A stretch of DNA of 64,000 nt, from positions 484,001 through 548,000 of the forward strand of contig CAJNDT010004591.1 in NCBI GenBank assembly GCA_905221615.1. The letters run 5' to 3'. The position numbers and the translations under genes were made by a program. Shown here one piece after another: positions 33,757 to 44,943 of this stretch (positions are counted from its first letter, which is position 1; the number at the start of each line of letters is the position of its first letter). The notes under the pieces were generated by a model that saw nothing but the letters and a program-made list of their open reading frames with translations, was not told the origin of the DNA and did no database searches. Source of the stretch: Symbiodinium sp. CCMP2592. Taxonomy: Eukaryota; Sar; Dinophyceae; Suessiales; Symbiodiniaceae.

Positions 33757-34074
33757 CCAGTTGCATGTGAACATGTGAACAGTTTGAGGGCAGCTTGGGT
33801 GGATTTCTGTGGGAGTTGCGGGTTAGTGGTTCTGGTACTTGTGGGCTGATCCCGAGGAGCGGATGTAGCTGGAATATTTCGGCCAGTGGTGTTCGCAACT
33901 GTGATTTTTTGCACCTTGTGAGACTCGTAACATTTGACGGGGACACTGCTTCCCTATCTTTCCAGCAAAATTGTTGTTGGCCGCAGACTCCCGTCAATGT
34001 CATCCCTTTGTTTCCATGCGTGTCACAAGGCTTTGTAACATGCTTCGCCCACCGCCACCAACACCAACGCCAGT

Positions 34075-34245
34075 ACCAGCAGCTGCAAGGGCAGCTGCGA
34101 CAGCAGCCTCAGCACCATCAGCGCCAACAACAACAACAACCACAACAACAACAGCTACTACTACAGCAACAGCAGCAACAACCACAACTAAGCACAATCA
34201 CGACGACCACGACAACTGCAGCAGCATCAACGACAACACCAGCAA
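34075..34245. repeat. (CAN)n / CAG-CAA-rich low-complexity tract
   Basis: Reads as polyGln, poly(Thr/Ala) or poly(Ser/Asn) depending on frame; all three + frames are largely open. Confidence 0.85.
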
Positions 34246-34317
34246 AGACAATGCAAAAAGAAGGACAGACGGAGAGGAGCCAGGAACGGAGCAGGCTCCA
34301 AAACATGCGCGTCAACG

Positions 34318-34569
34318 TACAATGTTTCCGAGGCTACTATGCCCAAAGATGTGCCGGCCCAGCGTTTCTGGGCGCGGGCACAATTTTCTCCTTTCCGCGG
34401 TCTGGCGGCGTTTCACCGCCATTCCGGCCGGCAGGCGGCGTTGCTGCAAGACTTTGTGCTGCGTCTTGCACAAGGCCGCCTGACCGAATGCGAAGTGGTC
34501 TTCGCCCTAAGTTTTTTGGCTAGGGAAGCCACTCCGGAAACAGCTGTTTGGCTACTTCGCTGGCTGTGA
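34318..34569 (+). CDS. Candidate terminal exon, unknown protein
   Basis: The frame reads TMPKDVPAQRFWARAQFSPF, then HSGRQAALLQDFVLRLAQGR and LTECEVVFALSFLAREATPE, with TGA at 34567-34569. GC-rich third positions and a helical second half look genuine. The CAN tract just upstream could belong to the same exon in another frame. Family not recognised. Confidence 0.42.
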   Translation, partial: YNVSEATMPKDVPAQRFWARAQFSPFRGLAAFHRHSGRQAALLQDFVLRLAQGRLTECEVVFALSFLAREATPETAVWLLRWL

Positions 34570-36049
34570 TGTGATCTAACTCAGAGTTGCGCATACTCGG
34601 ATTGTTGGTCATTATTAGTCTACGGAACTTTGACAGATTTAGATAAGTCGGCAGGTAGGTAGATCTATAGCATGCCGAAGCTGAAAACAATTGCTGCCGA
34701 TATGTTCCTTGCCGCAAACCCATGTATGTCAAGCAGGATTGGAAGCGGGCGCCAAGTCGTCGTGCGGGTTGCGAGACCACGCTAGCTTCTGCCACGTCTC
34801 TTGTAAAGCTTGGGGATGGACAGAGTGACAGAGGATGGCTTGCTTGAAGCCTTCCTGCGCGGGAAGTGGGTTGACGGCCGCAGCAACGTCTGTGGGCCAT
34901 TGTCCTCCTCCTCCTCCTCTTCGTCGTTGTCGTTGCTGAGAAGACCCACAGGGGTGCGGTGCAATGGCTAGCCATGGATTTTTCCTCGCTTGTCTCTCTC
35001 TTTTCACTGACGCTCGATGCTGCCCAGCCGCTGTTCTGAGCGCATTGATTCACGTCTTACAACCCGGGATCATGGGCTCATCCGTCGTGCCTGCGATAAT
35101 TGCCTCAAATCGCCCTTCGCTGTGGGCCGACGATCAATGGCTGCGATTGTACAGTGTCATAAGCATAGGCATGATCAAGTTACAACAGTCGACCCACGTC
35201 TATGCTTGCTTGAAGCTTGGTAAGAGGCATGGGTCGATGTACGATCAGAGTTCGGGTGACGCTCCTCAACTCGACTCGTCTGCGTGCGCAAGCATCGAGG
35301 GGAGTGTGATTATGATCTATCACCGCCGTGTGTAAACGTACACATTGTGCGTTTGTGAGGGTTCACGCCGATTTTGTGTCACACCCGGAGCTTGACTGTT
35401 CCTTGCTCAGGGCAAAGTTTTAGCAAAAGGCCCGCCTTCACTTGGGGTAGTGTTGGTGCTGCCTTTCCGCTGTGCAATTGAACTGACGGCTTCAATCTCT
35501 GATATCGATCTCGTTGCTTGCTCCTGCCTGCTGCCCGCTTTGCCTCGATATACGATTGGTTGCCCACTGCGTTGTGACCGGGAGTTAAGTGGTATGATCC
35601 GCTTTTCGCATTACGTCAATTCCAGCAAGCTCGACACTCGCCAAATATCCTTTGACCGATAAGGCGCACTGCGCGCAGAAGTGCGACGCCAGCTGCTAGA
35701 GGGCGGCCTGGGGACCCGCACTTCAGCGCCACCGTCGGGAGCTCAGATGAGTGTGGGTTTTCAATGCTCGACGCTTGCTTTTGTCTAAATTTGGAAGGTA
35801 TATGGTAAACATGCACGCTCAAGACGCATAGCGATCATTGCGCCAATCTCTGTTAGCGTCAGCTTATCGGGCACCCATTACACGCACAACTTCATGGAAG
35901 GAGCCTTGCAATGTTAACATTGCCATGATTTGTCGCATTGCCGGCGCATGGGTGAGTATCCCGAGTTTGTTGGGTTAAGCATCGGCCGAGGCAGCAGCCA
36001 CTGCAGCCCCATGTGGTGGTGCCTCCTCCGGTGGGGCCCCCGGCCTCAG

Positions 36050-36131
36050 GTCATCAAAGAGTTACTGGACGCGACTCCCGAGTTTCGCGATCTCGTGATC
36101 GCGCACTTGCCCACCTACAAGCATCAAGCCG
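36050..36131 (+). CDS. Candidate exon, unknown protein
   Basis: GCCTCAG|GTC acceptor and GCCG|GTCGTT donor enclose VIKELLDATPEFRDLVIAHL then PTYKHQA. It lies between a GC-rich segment and a (GT)n tract at 36154-36184, which would be the next intron. Confidence 0.48.
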
Positions 36132-36153
36132 GTCGTTCGTGCGCGCGCGCGCG

Positions 36154-36184
36154 GGTGTGTGTGTGTGTGTGTGTTGTGTGTGTG
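36154..36184. repeat. (GC)n/(GT)n microsatellite
   Basis: GCGCGCGCG followed by GTGTGTGT. Confidence 0.9.
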
Positions 36185-36980
36185 TTCTGGCTTTTGATGC
36201 TTTGCTGGTTTTGTGCCAGAAGAGGCGCCAACGTGTTGAGTTGCGGCACTGATTTACTGAGGCGGACTCATCGCCGGCGACTGCTAAGACCAATTCAGAC
36301 GTGAACCTTCGGCACAAGGCTAGCCTTTGCTGCTCTGCTGTCGTGTTGGTTTTAAAGTCGTTTTGGTCGGATTGTTACATGTTGCCGGAGATGTTGCTCA
36401 CGGTGGTGTTGCATACTGTTGCGGGGCGGCGGGTGTGGTAGTAGGAGTTCGTGGATGTTGTCCTTGTTGGTTTGTGTTTGTGGTGGTCGCTGCGGTCGTC
36501 GTGGAAGTTTGGCTTGTCGTGGGGTTTCTATTGTCGTTGAAGCTTTTGCTTGTGGGTAAGCAATGTTTTTTTTCCGTTTCGTCGCCGTCCTCGTCCGCTT
36601 CGTCCCGGGCTGTCTTTCTCTTGTTGCTGCTGTTGCAAATGCCGAATCCACAATTACAGTCAGTATACTGGTACTGTCGTGATGGATGTCAATGTTGCGA
36701 TGTTGTTCTGATTTCGGTGTTTGCTGTGGCAACCACGTTGGCTGTTCTGGCGTTGCCGTCACAGAGGCCCCTGTAGCATATGAGTGGGGGACTCCGGGCT
36801 TCGATTCCCGTCAAGTTGCGAAAAAGCAGTAGGTGCTCCCTAAGCTTTAATCCTTCTAAGCCTTAAAAGCCCTAGAATGGTCATAGGGTTTTGGGGTTTA
36901 GGGGCCCCTAAACCCGAACCCACAGAAGGATTTGCGGAGGGACCATAAACCCTGGCCCCTAAACACACAGGCACCAGAAG

Positions 36981-37233
36981 TTGATCATCCTTCAGTCCAT
37001 TAGCATGATAGCATATACCGCAAAACCCGATCCATCAAGATTCCTTTATCATCTACTTAAGAACTTTCGAAGACTTCAGCTTTCATGCAAATTACGAGAG
37101 GCTACAGCCCTGAAAGGCAAGTTGGTAACGCCTTGGTTCTCCCCTGCTGCAAATTTCTTCTTCGCTGCCTACGTGCTGTTCTTCGCGGCTTACGTGGTCA
37201 TCGAAGAGGAGGTCGTTTCAGCTGTCAAAACAG
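36981..37233 (+). CDS. Candidate exon with a transmembrane segment
   Basis: CCAGAAG acceptor opens an 84-codon frame: SMIAYTAKPDPSRFLYHLLK, NFRRLQLSCKLREATALKGK, then the hydrophobic NFFFAAYVLFFAAYVVI, ending at AACAG|GTGTTG. The length, single clean donor and membrane span make it one of the better non-homology exons. Next candidate exons at 37329 and 37774 lie on the same strand. Confidence 0.5.
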
Positions 37234-37328
37234 GTGTTGTGCATTTTAAGAGTTAGGCTTACTCACCTTGTAGATCGGCAGCGAATCTCATATAGTTCTA
37301 CCACCTTCGGACATGTCCTTTGTTGCAG

Positions 37329-37456
37329 CTTCTCACCAAGGTCTTCAGCATTGCGAGACAAGGAATGGCCTTTCATGGCGCGTGCCCCATTGCGGTTTTC
37401 GTGAAGGAGCCGAGCCTCCTTCTGAGCAGGGCCTCTTGGGCCATAGCAGGCGAGAG
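37329..37456 (+). CDS. Candidate exon, unknown protein
   Basis: TTTGTTGCAG acceptor, LLTKVFSIARQGMAFHGACP, then VFVKEPSLLLSRASWAIAGE, and GAGAG|GTGAAA donor. Well-formed sites and 42 open codons. Confidence 0.5.
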
Positions 37457-37773
37457 GTGAAAAGCTAGGACGGATGGGAAGACGGGCACATGGTGCAGAA
37501 CCCTAAACCTCCAACCCTAAAACTTACGCCCCAAACCCTATACAGCCAAAACCCTGAACCCCAGAACCTGCTCTCGGTGTTCCGCGTCAAAAAATTTAGA
37601 GCCACAGGCCAAAGGTATCCGAAATCCCAGGCCAAAGATTTCACGTCACCCTCGCACAGCAGTTCTGAATCCGAGACATGCTCTATACTTCGGCACTTGG
37701 GTTGTGGGATATAGTGGTAATGTGCGGGCCATAGATTCAACCCTGAACCCTACAAAGGCCCGGCGCAGCAAAG

Positions 37774-37816
37774 AAACCGAAGCTTTGTATCCCTGGAATG
37801 CACTTCATGCTCGGAG
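37774..37816 (+). CDS. Candidate exon left of MITE A7
   Basis: GCAAAG acceptor, KPKLCIPGMHFMLG, ending after the first base of a codon at GGAG|GTTCCT inside the MITE inverted repeat. Confidence 0.48.
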
Positions 37817-37928
37817 GTTCCTGGGTGATCAGAGGCGTGGTTACACGTCCCCTGATATGGGTTAATACGTACAGTACCCCTATGTACTTTTAAGCCTCCA
37901 CTTATAGCTACCCATGAACCTCCAAGCG
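37808..37928. mobile_element. MITE family A, copy A7 (probable introner)
   Basis: CTCGGAGGTTCCTGGGTGAT at left and CTACCCATGAACCTCCAAG at right. As an intron (37817-37926, 110 nt, GT...AG) it separates phase 1 on both sides and yields a continuous frame to a stop. Confidence 0.75.
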
Positions 37929-38000
37929 GGCGAAGATGAGCAGGCGCCTCGGAGTGAGGAGACCGCGTTGGGGGCCCCCAGTACTTTGGGGACCGAATGA
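37927..38000 (+). CDS. Candidate terminal exon right of MITE A7
   Basis: With the G carried over from 37816, the frame reads AGEDEQAPRSEETALGAPST then LGTE and stops at TGA 37998-38000. The hydrophilic acidic C-terminus is plausible for a gene end. Confidence 0.48.
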
Positions 38001-38539
38001 CCCTTACAAGTAGGGACCTTGCTATGCATTTGGATCTTGAGCCCTCTCAGGGTACATCCAGTACGGTCGAGGATTTGACGTTCAGGGTTGTGGCTTTAAG
38101 GCACAGGCTTCAAGGGTTTACAGGGTCCAGTGTTTGCGGTTTGGACGCGTTGCGTTTGTATGATGCAGTTTAGGGCCCGAGATCTTGTACGGGTCGAGGG
38201 GCGCACATGTCCCGTGCCACCCATCATTTAGTTTCTCATGCGCTGGAGTTGCTTTTCAGGGTTTCCCACGTTTTTCCCCGAAACTTCCGGCTTGGTCGCC
38301 AGATTTGTTCTGCCTTTGGGCGAGTTCAGTAGGAATGTTTGCGGAGCTTGGAGTAGCAATCCTTCTATCGAGTCATGGCCTTTTGGTCCTGCGGCATTCG
38401 AATAGGGAAAGGACTGGGAGACTCAAGATTATGCCATATTATAAGCATGATAATGCTGGGCCATTAGCCTGAATACAGCGCAAATGAACCCTTACAAAAC
38501 ACTTAGGGCCTGAAACCCTGCATCAAGCGCCGGAGCCGG

Positions 38540-38821
38540 ATGTTCCAGGCAAAAGTTCGGGTTGTGGCTTGGGCTCGTGGGCTCAGCGTACCATTCTGGG
38601 GCTCAGGTTTGCAGGTCAGGGCTGACATGGTGGAAGGCTCTGGGTGTGCGACGCAGGCTTTAGCACGGACCCTCACCTTGAAGGTCTGCACGCTTCAGCG
38701 ACTGGAAGAGCAAGCCGCACGCACGGAGCACTTCCTGTGTAGGCGCGTCAGGGTTGGCTCGCACGAAGTCTCGGCGATTTGTGTTCTTTACACGACTCTT
38801 GGATTCTACTCGGCCGAGTAG
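38540..38821 (+). CDS. ORF, 93 residues, unknown protein
   Basis: ATG-initiated frame with ALARTLTLKVCTLQRLEEQA and HEVSAICVLYTTLGFYSAE before TAG. It could be a terminal exon or single-exon gene; no family recognised. Confidence 0.35.
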   Translation: MFQAKVRVVAWARGLSVPFWGSGLQVRADMVEGSGCATQALARTLTLKVCTLQRLEEQAARTEHFLCRRVRVGSHEVSAICVLYTTLGFYSAE

Positions 38822-39551
38822 TTTGGTCAAAACTGTGGTGCCGTTAAACTTCGTGACTACTCCTTGCGTCAGAGCTCACAAGGCCGTAAACCCTAAACCC
38901 TATACTCCCTATACCCTAAGCCCTAAACCCTAGCATTAGCATACGACCCGCTTGAATAGGTAGAAGACATTATTCCCGCTATGGTTTTACAGAACTATAC
39001 TATAGTAGGTTCGTGCATCGGGATCAGTGCAATGCTTGCCAGTCGGAGCTTTGTGAGGTGTAGGGTTCTGGGGGCCTGGGTTGTTCCATTTAGTTTAGGG
39101 TTTGCGTGTCGGGATCGGGTTTGGTGTTTGGGGCTTCGGTGTGGCAGCTGAAAGCCGTCAGCCCACCATCGACGCCAAGCCGAGGAGTTGATAGCAGTTG
39201 CTGGCAGCCCCTCTCTGATAATACTACTAATATCACAGTTGCTGTTACTAAATACCATGACTACATACTAGATAGGGGTTGGGAGAAAGTCATAGTTGCA
39301 GGGCCGGGGCTATGAGCAACACCTCATGAACCGGCACGGTCTGGGGTGTCAAACCCAGTCTACTGGAGTGCATCTCGCTTCTTCTACATTTCTACAACCG
39401 TACGCTACAATAGCAGGCAACCCTCCGCCCACATCAAAAGTGATTCTCAAGGTAAACGCAGCCCAGAAATCGAGCTCGAAACACCAAGTCGCAAGACATG
39501 AAGCTGCCTTAATCTCAATCCCGCCGCCCAACCCTTACCCAAACGGCCAAA

Positions 39552-39926
39552 ATGGCCCAGTGGCCCAGAAGCCTCATTCAAATGTATGTCGCTTCAGTAT
39601 CTCCAGAGATTGCTGTCGGGATCCTGAAATCAAGGCCCTGCAAGACAGATGTCGTTAAACCACAGGTCCACACTAGCGTGGTCTCTGGGCCAAAGGCCTC
39701 GGATTTGGAGCTTTACGCAAGTCCCAGTCTCCTCCAAAGTTCTCGGGTCTTGGGCTCATCGCTTCTATGGCTTGCGGCGCCCATAACCCTGAGCCCTGCA
39801 TTGCTGAACCGTGCTTGTGCGGTAGGCCGTCCTTGTGGCTCGGCGTCCAGCGTCGCTGCACTGCGGGCTGAATTGCACGGGGAAGTTTCTGGCTGTTTTG
39901 TAGGCTGCTGGATTCTTGTTAATTAA
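39552..39926 (+). CDS. ORF, 124 residues, unknown protein
   Basis: Frame contains MYVASVSPEIAVGILKSRPC and LLQSSRVLGSSLLWLAAPIT, with TAA at 39924. A 120-codon frame at 39296-39658 overlaps its start, so at most one is real in the overlap. Confidence 0.3.
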   Translation: MAQWPRSLIQMYVASVSPEIAVGILKSRPCKTDVVKPQVHTSVVSGPKASDLELYASPSLLQSSRVLGSSLLWLAAPITLSPALLNRACAVGRPCGSASSVAALRAELHGEVSGCFVGCWILVN

Positions 39927-40193
39927 GGGGTTTAATTTTTTATTTACCATAATGAGGAAACCATTTTCCCACAGATCCCGATGATGGTAACTTATATAAA
40001 ACAATTCCTTATAAAACAAGAACCCCGGCTGCGTGACGGTCTAGCAAAATCTCGCTCTGAGCATTATTCCTCAAAGCCCAATGTAGTGCTGGCAGAACAT
40101 GCCCCAAAGAGTGCTGTGAATTTCCCACCGTGCCTCTCTCTACATTGACGGTGCTTAGAGGTCAAGATCGCAAAGCATTGTTTGTTGATCTTC

Positions 40194-40303
40194 TACATGG
40201 AGGATCATGGGACTTAGTAAGTAAGGTTATAAGTACCTTAATTGGGTTTATAAGTATAGTTACCCTAATTATAACCCGAGTTACTAAGTCCCACGATCCT
40301 TTA
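40194..40303. mobile_element. MITE family B, copy B3
   Basis: GGATCATGGGACTTAGTAAG and TTACTAAGTCCCACGATCCT pair. The left-flanking frame (LTVLRGQDRKALFVDLLHG) ends at the border with a possible GA donor. Confidence 0.85.
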
Positions 40304-40581
40304 ACAACTACACTTCGGATTGGGTTGGGTAAGGCCCTCCCTCGTTGTGTGCACATCTTCCTATTGCAGAGCACGAGTACTCTGGGGGTGGTGGGGTGCC
40401 GTAAACACTAAACCGTTGACGAGATCAGCTTTCCGACTTGTGCTCTCAGTTTGACAGTTTCGCGGTAGAGGCAATCAAAGCCAGTCGGATTGTTGTCATC
40501 AACGCTTCAACTCTAAATCCTGAAAAAGCCCCTAAACCTTAAACCGCCAAGTACAACCCTAAGCCCTGAACCCTAACATAG

Positions 40582-40705
40582 ATGCATGTAAGAATCCTTG
40601 TTCGTGCAGCTTCCCATATATGCCTGGCATTTTTCTCCCGTCTGAGCCATACGCTTGAGGATGAGACCCTTTCCACTTCCCAACGGAATGTGCAGGATTT
40701 CTATG
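40582..40705 (+). CDS. Candidate exon, unknown protein
   Basis: ATG-containing frame with SHICLAFFSRLSHTLEDETL then STSQRNVQDFY, ending at ATG|GTATAG. The start could be the ATG at 40582 or an acceptor (CGTGCAG) at about 40609. Confidence 0.42.
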
Positions 40706-40885
40706 GTATAGGGTTTTCGGCCTTTGGGTTTAAGTCTTGTGTTGTGGCGCGTGCTTCAAACCTACTTTCCAAAGCCTGAACCCTATACCCTGCTTCAAGC
40801 TTTGCAACGCCATCCGGATGTCGCGAGCCCTTAGGTTCCAACCCCGATACCTCGACAAGAGCAATTTCATAACTCCTGCCAGACA

Positions 40886-41140
40886 GCAGCTGCAGCTGCA
40901 GCTGCCGCCGCTGTGGCCCGTGATGGTCGACCATGGTGGGAAAGGCCGTCGAAGCAGGTATTTGAACGGTATTTGTGGCTTACCAGGTCGAGGTCTGCAC
41001 CGAAATACTCAGAGCGTCTCAATTCTAAACCATACGGAAGAGGGTCCGGGATGCCGAAGTTGTCGTTGGGGGTTGCACACTTTACATTTGCAAGGCTTGT
41101 TAGGTTGGTTCAGGGTCGTTTAAAGTTTTCAGTGCAGCTG
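40886..41140 (+). CDS. Candidate exon, unknown protein
   Basis: After CTGCCAG, an alanine run leads into VARDGRPWWERPSKQVFERY, then SAPKYSERLNSKPYGRGSGM and FARLVRLVQGRLKFSVQL. It ends at the strong donor CTG|GTGAGT, with (GT)n in the intron. A second frame is open to 41123. Confidence 0.42.
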
Positions 41141-41159
41141 GTGAGTGTGTGTGTGTGTG

Positions 41160-41355
41160 TGTGCATCCAGCTGAGTTCCTTTATCCATGCAAGAGGGCAG
41201 CGACTTGTCAGGTTGTATCTAGTGAGACTACCATTCGTCTAGAGTTCAGGGCTCAATATTGGCGAGACATTGGCAGATTTGTCATATATCCTGCCGTGTC
41301 ATCAAGTATCAGTATCACAATCAGGCAGCATATTCCCGTCCAGAGAAAGTGCTGA
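41160..41355 (+). CDS. Candidate terminal exon, unknown protein
   Basis: After the (GT)n intron the frame reads RAATCQVVSSETTIRLEFRA, QYWRDIGRFVIYPAVSSSIS and ends with TGA at 41353. It may follow 40886-41140; the acceptor is not fixed. Confidence 0.38.
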
Positions 41356-41567
41356 TAGTGATGTGGTCGCTATTGATGTTGTTTTTGATGATGGTCGTGC
41401 GAAGCTGTTGGTGTCTACTTCGTAAAAACACCAGCTGTGCTGGTGATCGCTTGTACACATATCACCGCGAGCATTACAAATAGTCGTGCATCTCTGATGT
41501 GGTTTTTCAATTTTTCAATGTGAGGAAACTAGCTGTAACTAGCCCGTACTGGTACGAGTACAATGCA

Positions 41568-41815
41568 TACATGCATGCATGCGAACATTCATACATGCAC
41601 ATTCAGAAGTTCATGCCTGCATACGCACATGCTTACAGACATACATGCCCACATACCGACGTACATGCTTTCATACATACATACGTACATACATACATGC
41701 ATACCCACCTGCATACATAGAGACATACACACATGCAGCCATGCATACACATGGAAATACAAGCACACATTCGTCCGTACATACATACAGCATACATATA
41801 GACAGGGAGATGGAT
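41568..41815. repeat. Imperfect (CATA)n / (CATG)n satellite
   Basis: CATACATGCATGCATG-type tetramers over about 250 bp. Long ORFs on both strands here are artefacts of the repeat. Confidence 0.93.
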
Positions 41816-42022
41816 AGATAACGATATACATGTACATCTTCATGACAAGATCACGAAGAGAATGGCATATAATGACATGCACACCCGGAGGGAGAGGTCG
41901 CTGCAAAATCGACCAACAAAAGTAGTAGCCACAACAGCCTGAAAACAACAGCCTGAACACAAACAGTAGCAATACTAATTAATTACTAGGTATGTTCTGT
42001 AAACTGGAAAGCCTTTTGGATT

Positions 42023-42287
42023 GTGTTGTTTCTATGCCCTGGTCACAGCGGAAGCTTGCCTTGTGTAGTTAGGGCAGGCAACAACGAACACGATGTAACC
42101 TCTCAGGTGCAGCATAGGGCAGAACAAGTGCCTGTCAAAAGCAGAAAATCGAGTGTTAATTATAAGTTTCGGGTCGAGTTGACCCTGACCGCAGCCTGCA
42201 AAACCTTGCCACGCCTTGCCATGACGAGGCTTCACGAGCGGAAGGGTTTCAACAAGGCCCCCGCGAAGTTTGCACGTACCGTTGAGG
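42023..42287 (+). CDS. Candidate exon, unknown protein
   Basis: Open frame with VRAGNNEHDVTSQVQHRAEQ, VELTLTAACKTLPRLAMTRL and HERKGFNKAPAKFARTVE, ending at a GC donor (GAGG|GCTTGG) just before the poly-G tract. The basic 3' half is convincing; the 5' limit is not fixed. Confidence 0.42.
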
Positions 42288-42291
42288 GCTT

Positions 42292-42316
42292 GGGGGGGGG
42301 GGGGGGGGGGGGGGGG
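42292..42316. repeat. Poly-G tract (25 bases)
   Basis: Homopolymer; a matching poly-C tract is at 50121-50142 (22 bases). Lengths may be sequencing-limited. Confidence 0.9.
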
Positions 42317-43397
42317 TTGGGCTTCAAGGTTCAGGGTTTAGGGGCTTAGAGTGTAGGGTTTGGGGGTTAAGGCTTTAGTAAGTTTAGGGTTTAGTGGCGT
42401 AATTAGACTGTAGGGTGTTTAGGAGTTTGGGGTTATTAAGATTCGCCTCAGGCTCATGGTTGTCTCCCTCGTCATTACCACGATCACCATATCAGCAGTA
42501 GGGGCAGGGGCATCAGATGCATTTCTTGATCCTAAACCCTAAACTTGACCCCAGCCTTGATTGTGTCCTTTTTCGGTGCTCATATCATTACTGCCCTTCT
42601 CCCCAGTGTCATAGTGGCTAAACTTCTGCTCTGTCTTCGATATCACCGTCGTCACCGCCACCAAGTTCTGAGTTTCAACATGTTTCAACATTAATGTGCA
42701 AAATTTGGTCGGGTTGAGGCTACAGTGGGGGGATCTCTTCGCTTGAGTTAGAGCAATGACTTTGCAGGGTTCGGCTGCGTTTCAGGTTGCTTGGCTCAAC
42801 CAATGGAAAGCTGCACATCTTCCTGCTTACGATCCCCGTTGCCGACTGCTCCCTAAACCCTAAACCTTAAACCTTACCTGCAAAGCCATCCTCGAACTCG
42901 GAATTCAAAACTCAGTATGTCCTGACTCCGGTCTGCCTCCTCTCACATCCTGTTGCCCTCCCGTTTTGTTTCGATCCTTAAAGCTAAACCCTAATCTAAT
43001 CTCGACTGGGAGTATCCGGAGCAAGTCCAGGTGCATCGTCGTAGCGGCGGCATCCCACGGCGACCTGCGCCAGAGGAATTCTGCCTAAATGACCATGGGA
43101 TGTGGTAGGTAGGGTTATGAGTATAAGGTATTGTTGTTTGACTGAAGACTCGTAACCGCCGTCAACGTGGTTAAAAATATGTGACCTTACTACGTTCCGG
43201 GATCCCCTGAGTGGATTTGGAGTTGAGGGTCTGGTCCTCGTAGTTTGGGTGATGTAGAGTTCTGAATGAGTTATAATTAGTCTTAGTTTTCCCCTGCGAT
43301 TAGATTAGAGCTTGCGCCCAAAATCCTATTGGGTTTGACACTGTGGAGGCTTAAGGAATCTGGATTAGGGACGTGTCCTTGCCATGTCAGCTTTGAT

Positions 43398-43457
43398 ATG
43401 AGCGGCGCTTGCATAGCTCCAGCTAAAGCCTTGCACCGCATGATGTGCCAACAAATA
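43398..43457 (+). CDS. Candidate exon left of MITE F3
   Basis: Frame SFDMSGACIAPAKALHRMMC then QQIQ ends at CAGG|GAACTC on the border of MITE F3, suggesting a GA donor. Unidentified. Confidence 0.35.
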
Positions 43458-43459
43458 CA

Positions 43460-43553
43460 GGGAACTCCAGAAAGTTGGAATATGGATTAATGGTAGGATC
43501 CCCTATAAATTACCTTAAAGGGGTTACGATAATGATATTCCAACTTTCCGGCT
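43460..43553. mobile_element. MITE family F, copy F3
   Basis: GAACTCCAGAAAGTTGGAAT mirrored by ATATTCCAACTTTCCGG. Confidence 0.85.
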
Positions 43554-43957
43554 TCTACTGTAAGCCCGAAACCCTGAAGCCAAATTCATCCTTGAGCCTG
43601 AACCTTCAACCATGGTCCAACGGCGCTTCTACCCCCCAATAACCCGGCCGCTTCGCCCGACCACGCCTTTATAGAGCTGATTGGAGTTCGGATGAATAAA
43701 TCGGGCACCCCGTTTAAATCTATAACTATAACCTTACGAAACCTCTCCAGAGGCCCTAGACGCACCACAGAAGCCCTACGAAGTATTTGCAGCGCCCTTT
43801 TTTGACCACTAGAAACCCATGCTCGAATCATTAAAGCGCAACGCCTCGAAGCACGAAGCCGTGAGCTCTGGGAATTGGAGCTATTGGTACATGTGATACA
43901 AGGTCGAAAATTATGTTCAGGACAAGGTTCCAAGATGGCTTCCAGGCTAGTATACAT

Positions 43958-44082
43958 AGATAGATAGATAGATAGATAGACAGATGATCTGTATGTATAT
44001 ATATATACACACACACTTTCTTACTTGCTTAGCAGTGATGCTTGTACTTGTTGATGTACATAGAAGCACATACATACATACA

Positions 44083-44118
<36 letters not shown>

Positions 44119-44165
44119 TATATACATACATATATGCCGCAGTATATATATATATATATATGTAT
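43958..44165. repeat. (GATA)n, (CATA)n and (TA)n compound microsatellite
   Basis: GATAGATA at 43960, CATACATA at 44068-44110, TATATA at 44111-44162. Confidence 0.95.
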
Positions 44166-44265
44166 ACCTTTATATGCATATGCATGCGTGTATGTCTGTA
44201 TGCATGCATTGATGAATGTTTCTATGTGCGTTTCATGATTTCGGCCTTCATATACGGCATACCGA

Positions 44266-44313
44266 AGAAACAAGGCGGCTGCCGACACCGAGAAGCGGGA
44301 GGAGGCGGCCTGA
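44266..44313 (+). CDS. Candidate terminal exon
   Basis: CCGAAG acceptor, then NKAAADTEKREEAA and TGA at 44311-44313, with TTTGGGATTAGG-type repeat after it. Highly charged helix; short and unassigned. Confidence 0.35.
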   Translation, partial: RNKAAADTEKREEAA

Positions 44314-44772
44314 TTTGGGATTAGGTGGAGGGCTTCGGGCTTGGGGTAGTGTATAGAGTACTTTCGGATAGGGTTGAGGGTTGAAGGTTTGGGGGTCGGG
44401 GTTTGGACTTCCGAAGCCCCTACCGGAGCCTAGTTCCCAATTCATATGCTCTCCGCATCTATTCCTTTGACAAGTACTCAATTTTGTGAGGGGCTGGATG
44501 TAAACCCGAGACCTTCGAATATGTAACTTGTGCAGAGGTCAGTGCAGGGTAGTTCGTAGTTGCGTGGATCATTTTGGTCACTGCTCCTCCGAAAATATGG
44601 CGACAATCACTGGTGCTGCGACCTTAAATCATGCAAGAGTTCAGGACCGAGTTGCTCTTTGTTGAGATTGCTCTGTGAAACGACTTCTGTTGTGAACCTT
44701 TGCTGCCATGGGAGGGGGCCAAGCAAGCGGAGCAAAGCAGGTGTGTCTGAAACCAAAATGAAGGTGTCCACT

Positions 44773-44776
<4 letters not shown>

Positions 44777-44853
<77 letters not shown>

Positions 44854-44854
44854 T
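44777..44854. repeat. (GA)n microsatellite
   Basis: About 78 bp of GA. Reads as Leu-Ser or Arg-Glu repeats, which are not genes. Confidence 0.97.
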
Positions 44855-44943
44855 ATTCCGCAAAACGATGCAATCAGAGTCCGCCTCAAAAGTTAGTGCC
44901 ACTTGCTACGGCGAGTGGGTTTTGTGGTACTGGAGGCGCCTGA

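Noticed and set aside
34000..34315. Valine- and cysteine-rich ORFs on the - strand
   Set aside because: Antisense reading of the CAN low-complexity tract.
36760..36830. Possible tRNA (CTTCGATTCCC box B-like sequence)
   Set aside because: No properly spaced A box and no cloverleaf stems that I could draw.
42995..43090. LDWEYPEQVQ resembling the GH18 chitinase DxDWEYP motif
   Set aside because: The frame has a stop just upstream and no AG acceptor between the stop and the motif. Neighbouring frames are equally open.
44607..44889. Leu-Ser and Arg-Glu repeat ORFs
   Set aside because: Produced by the (GA)n microsatellite.
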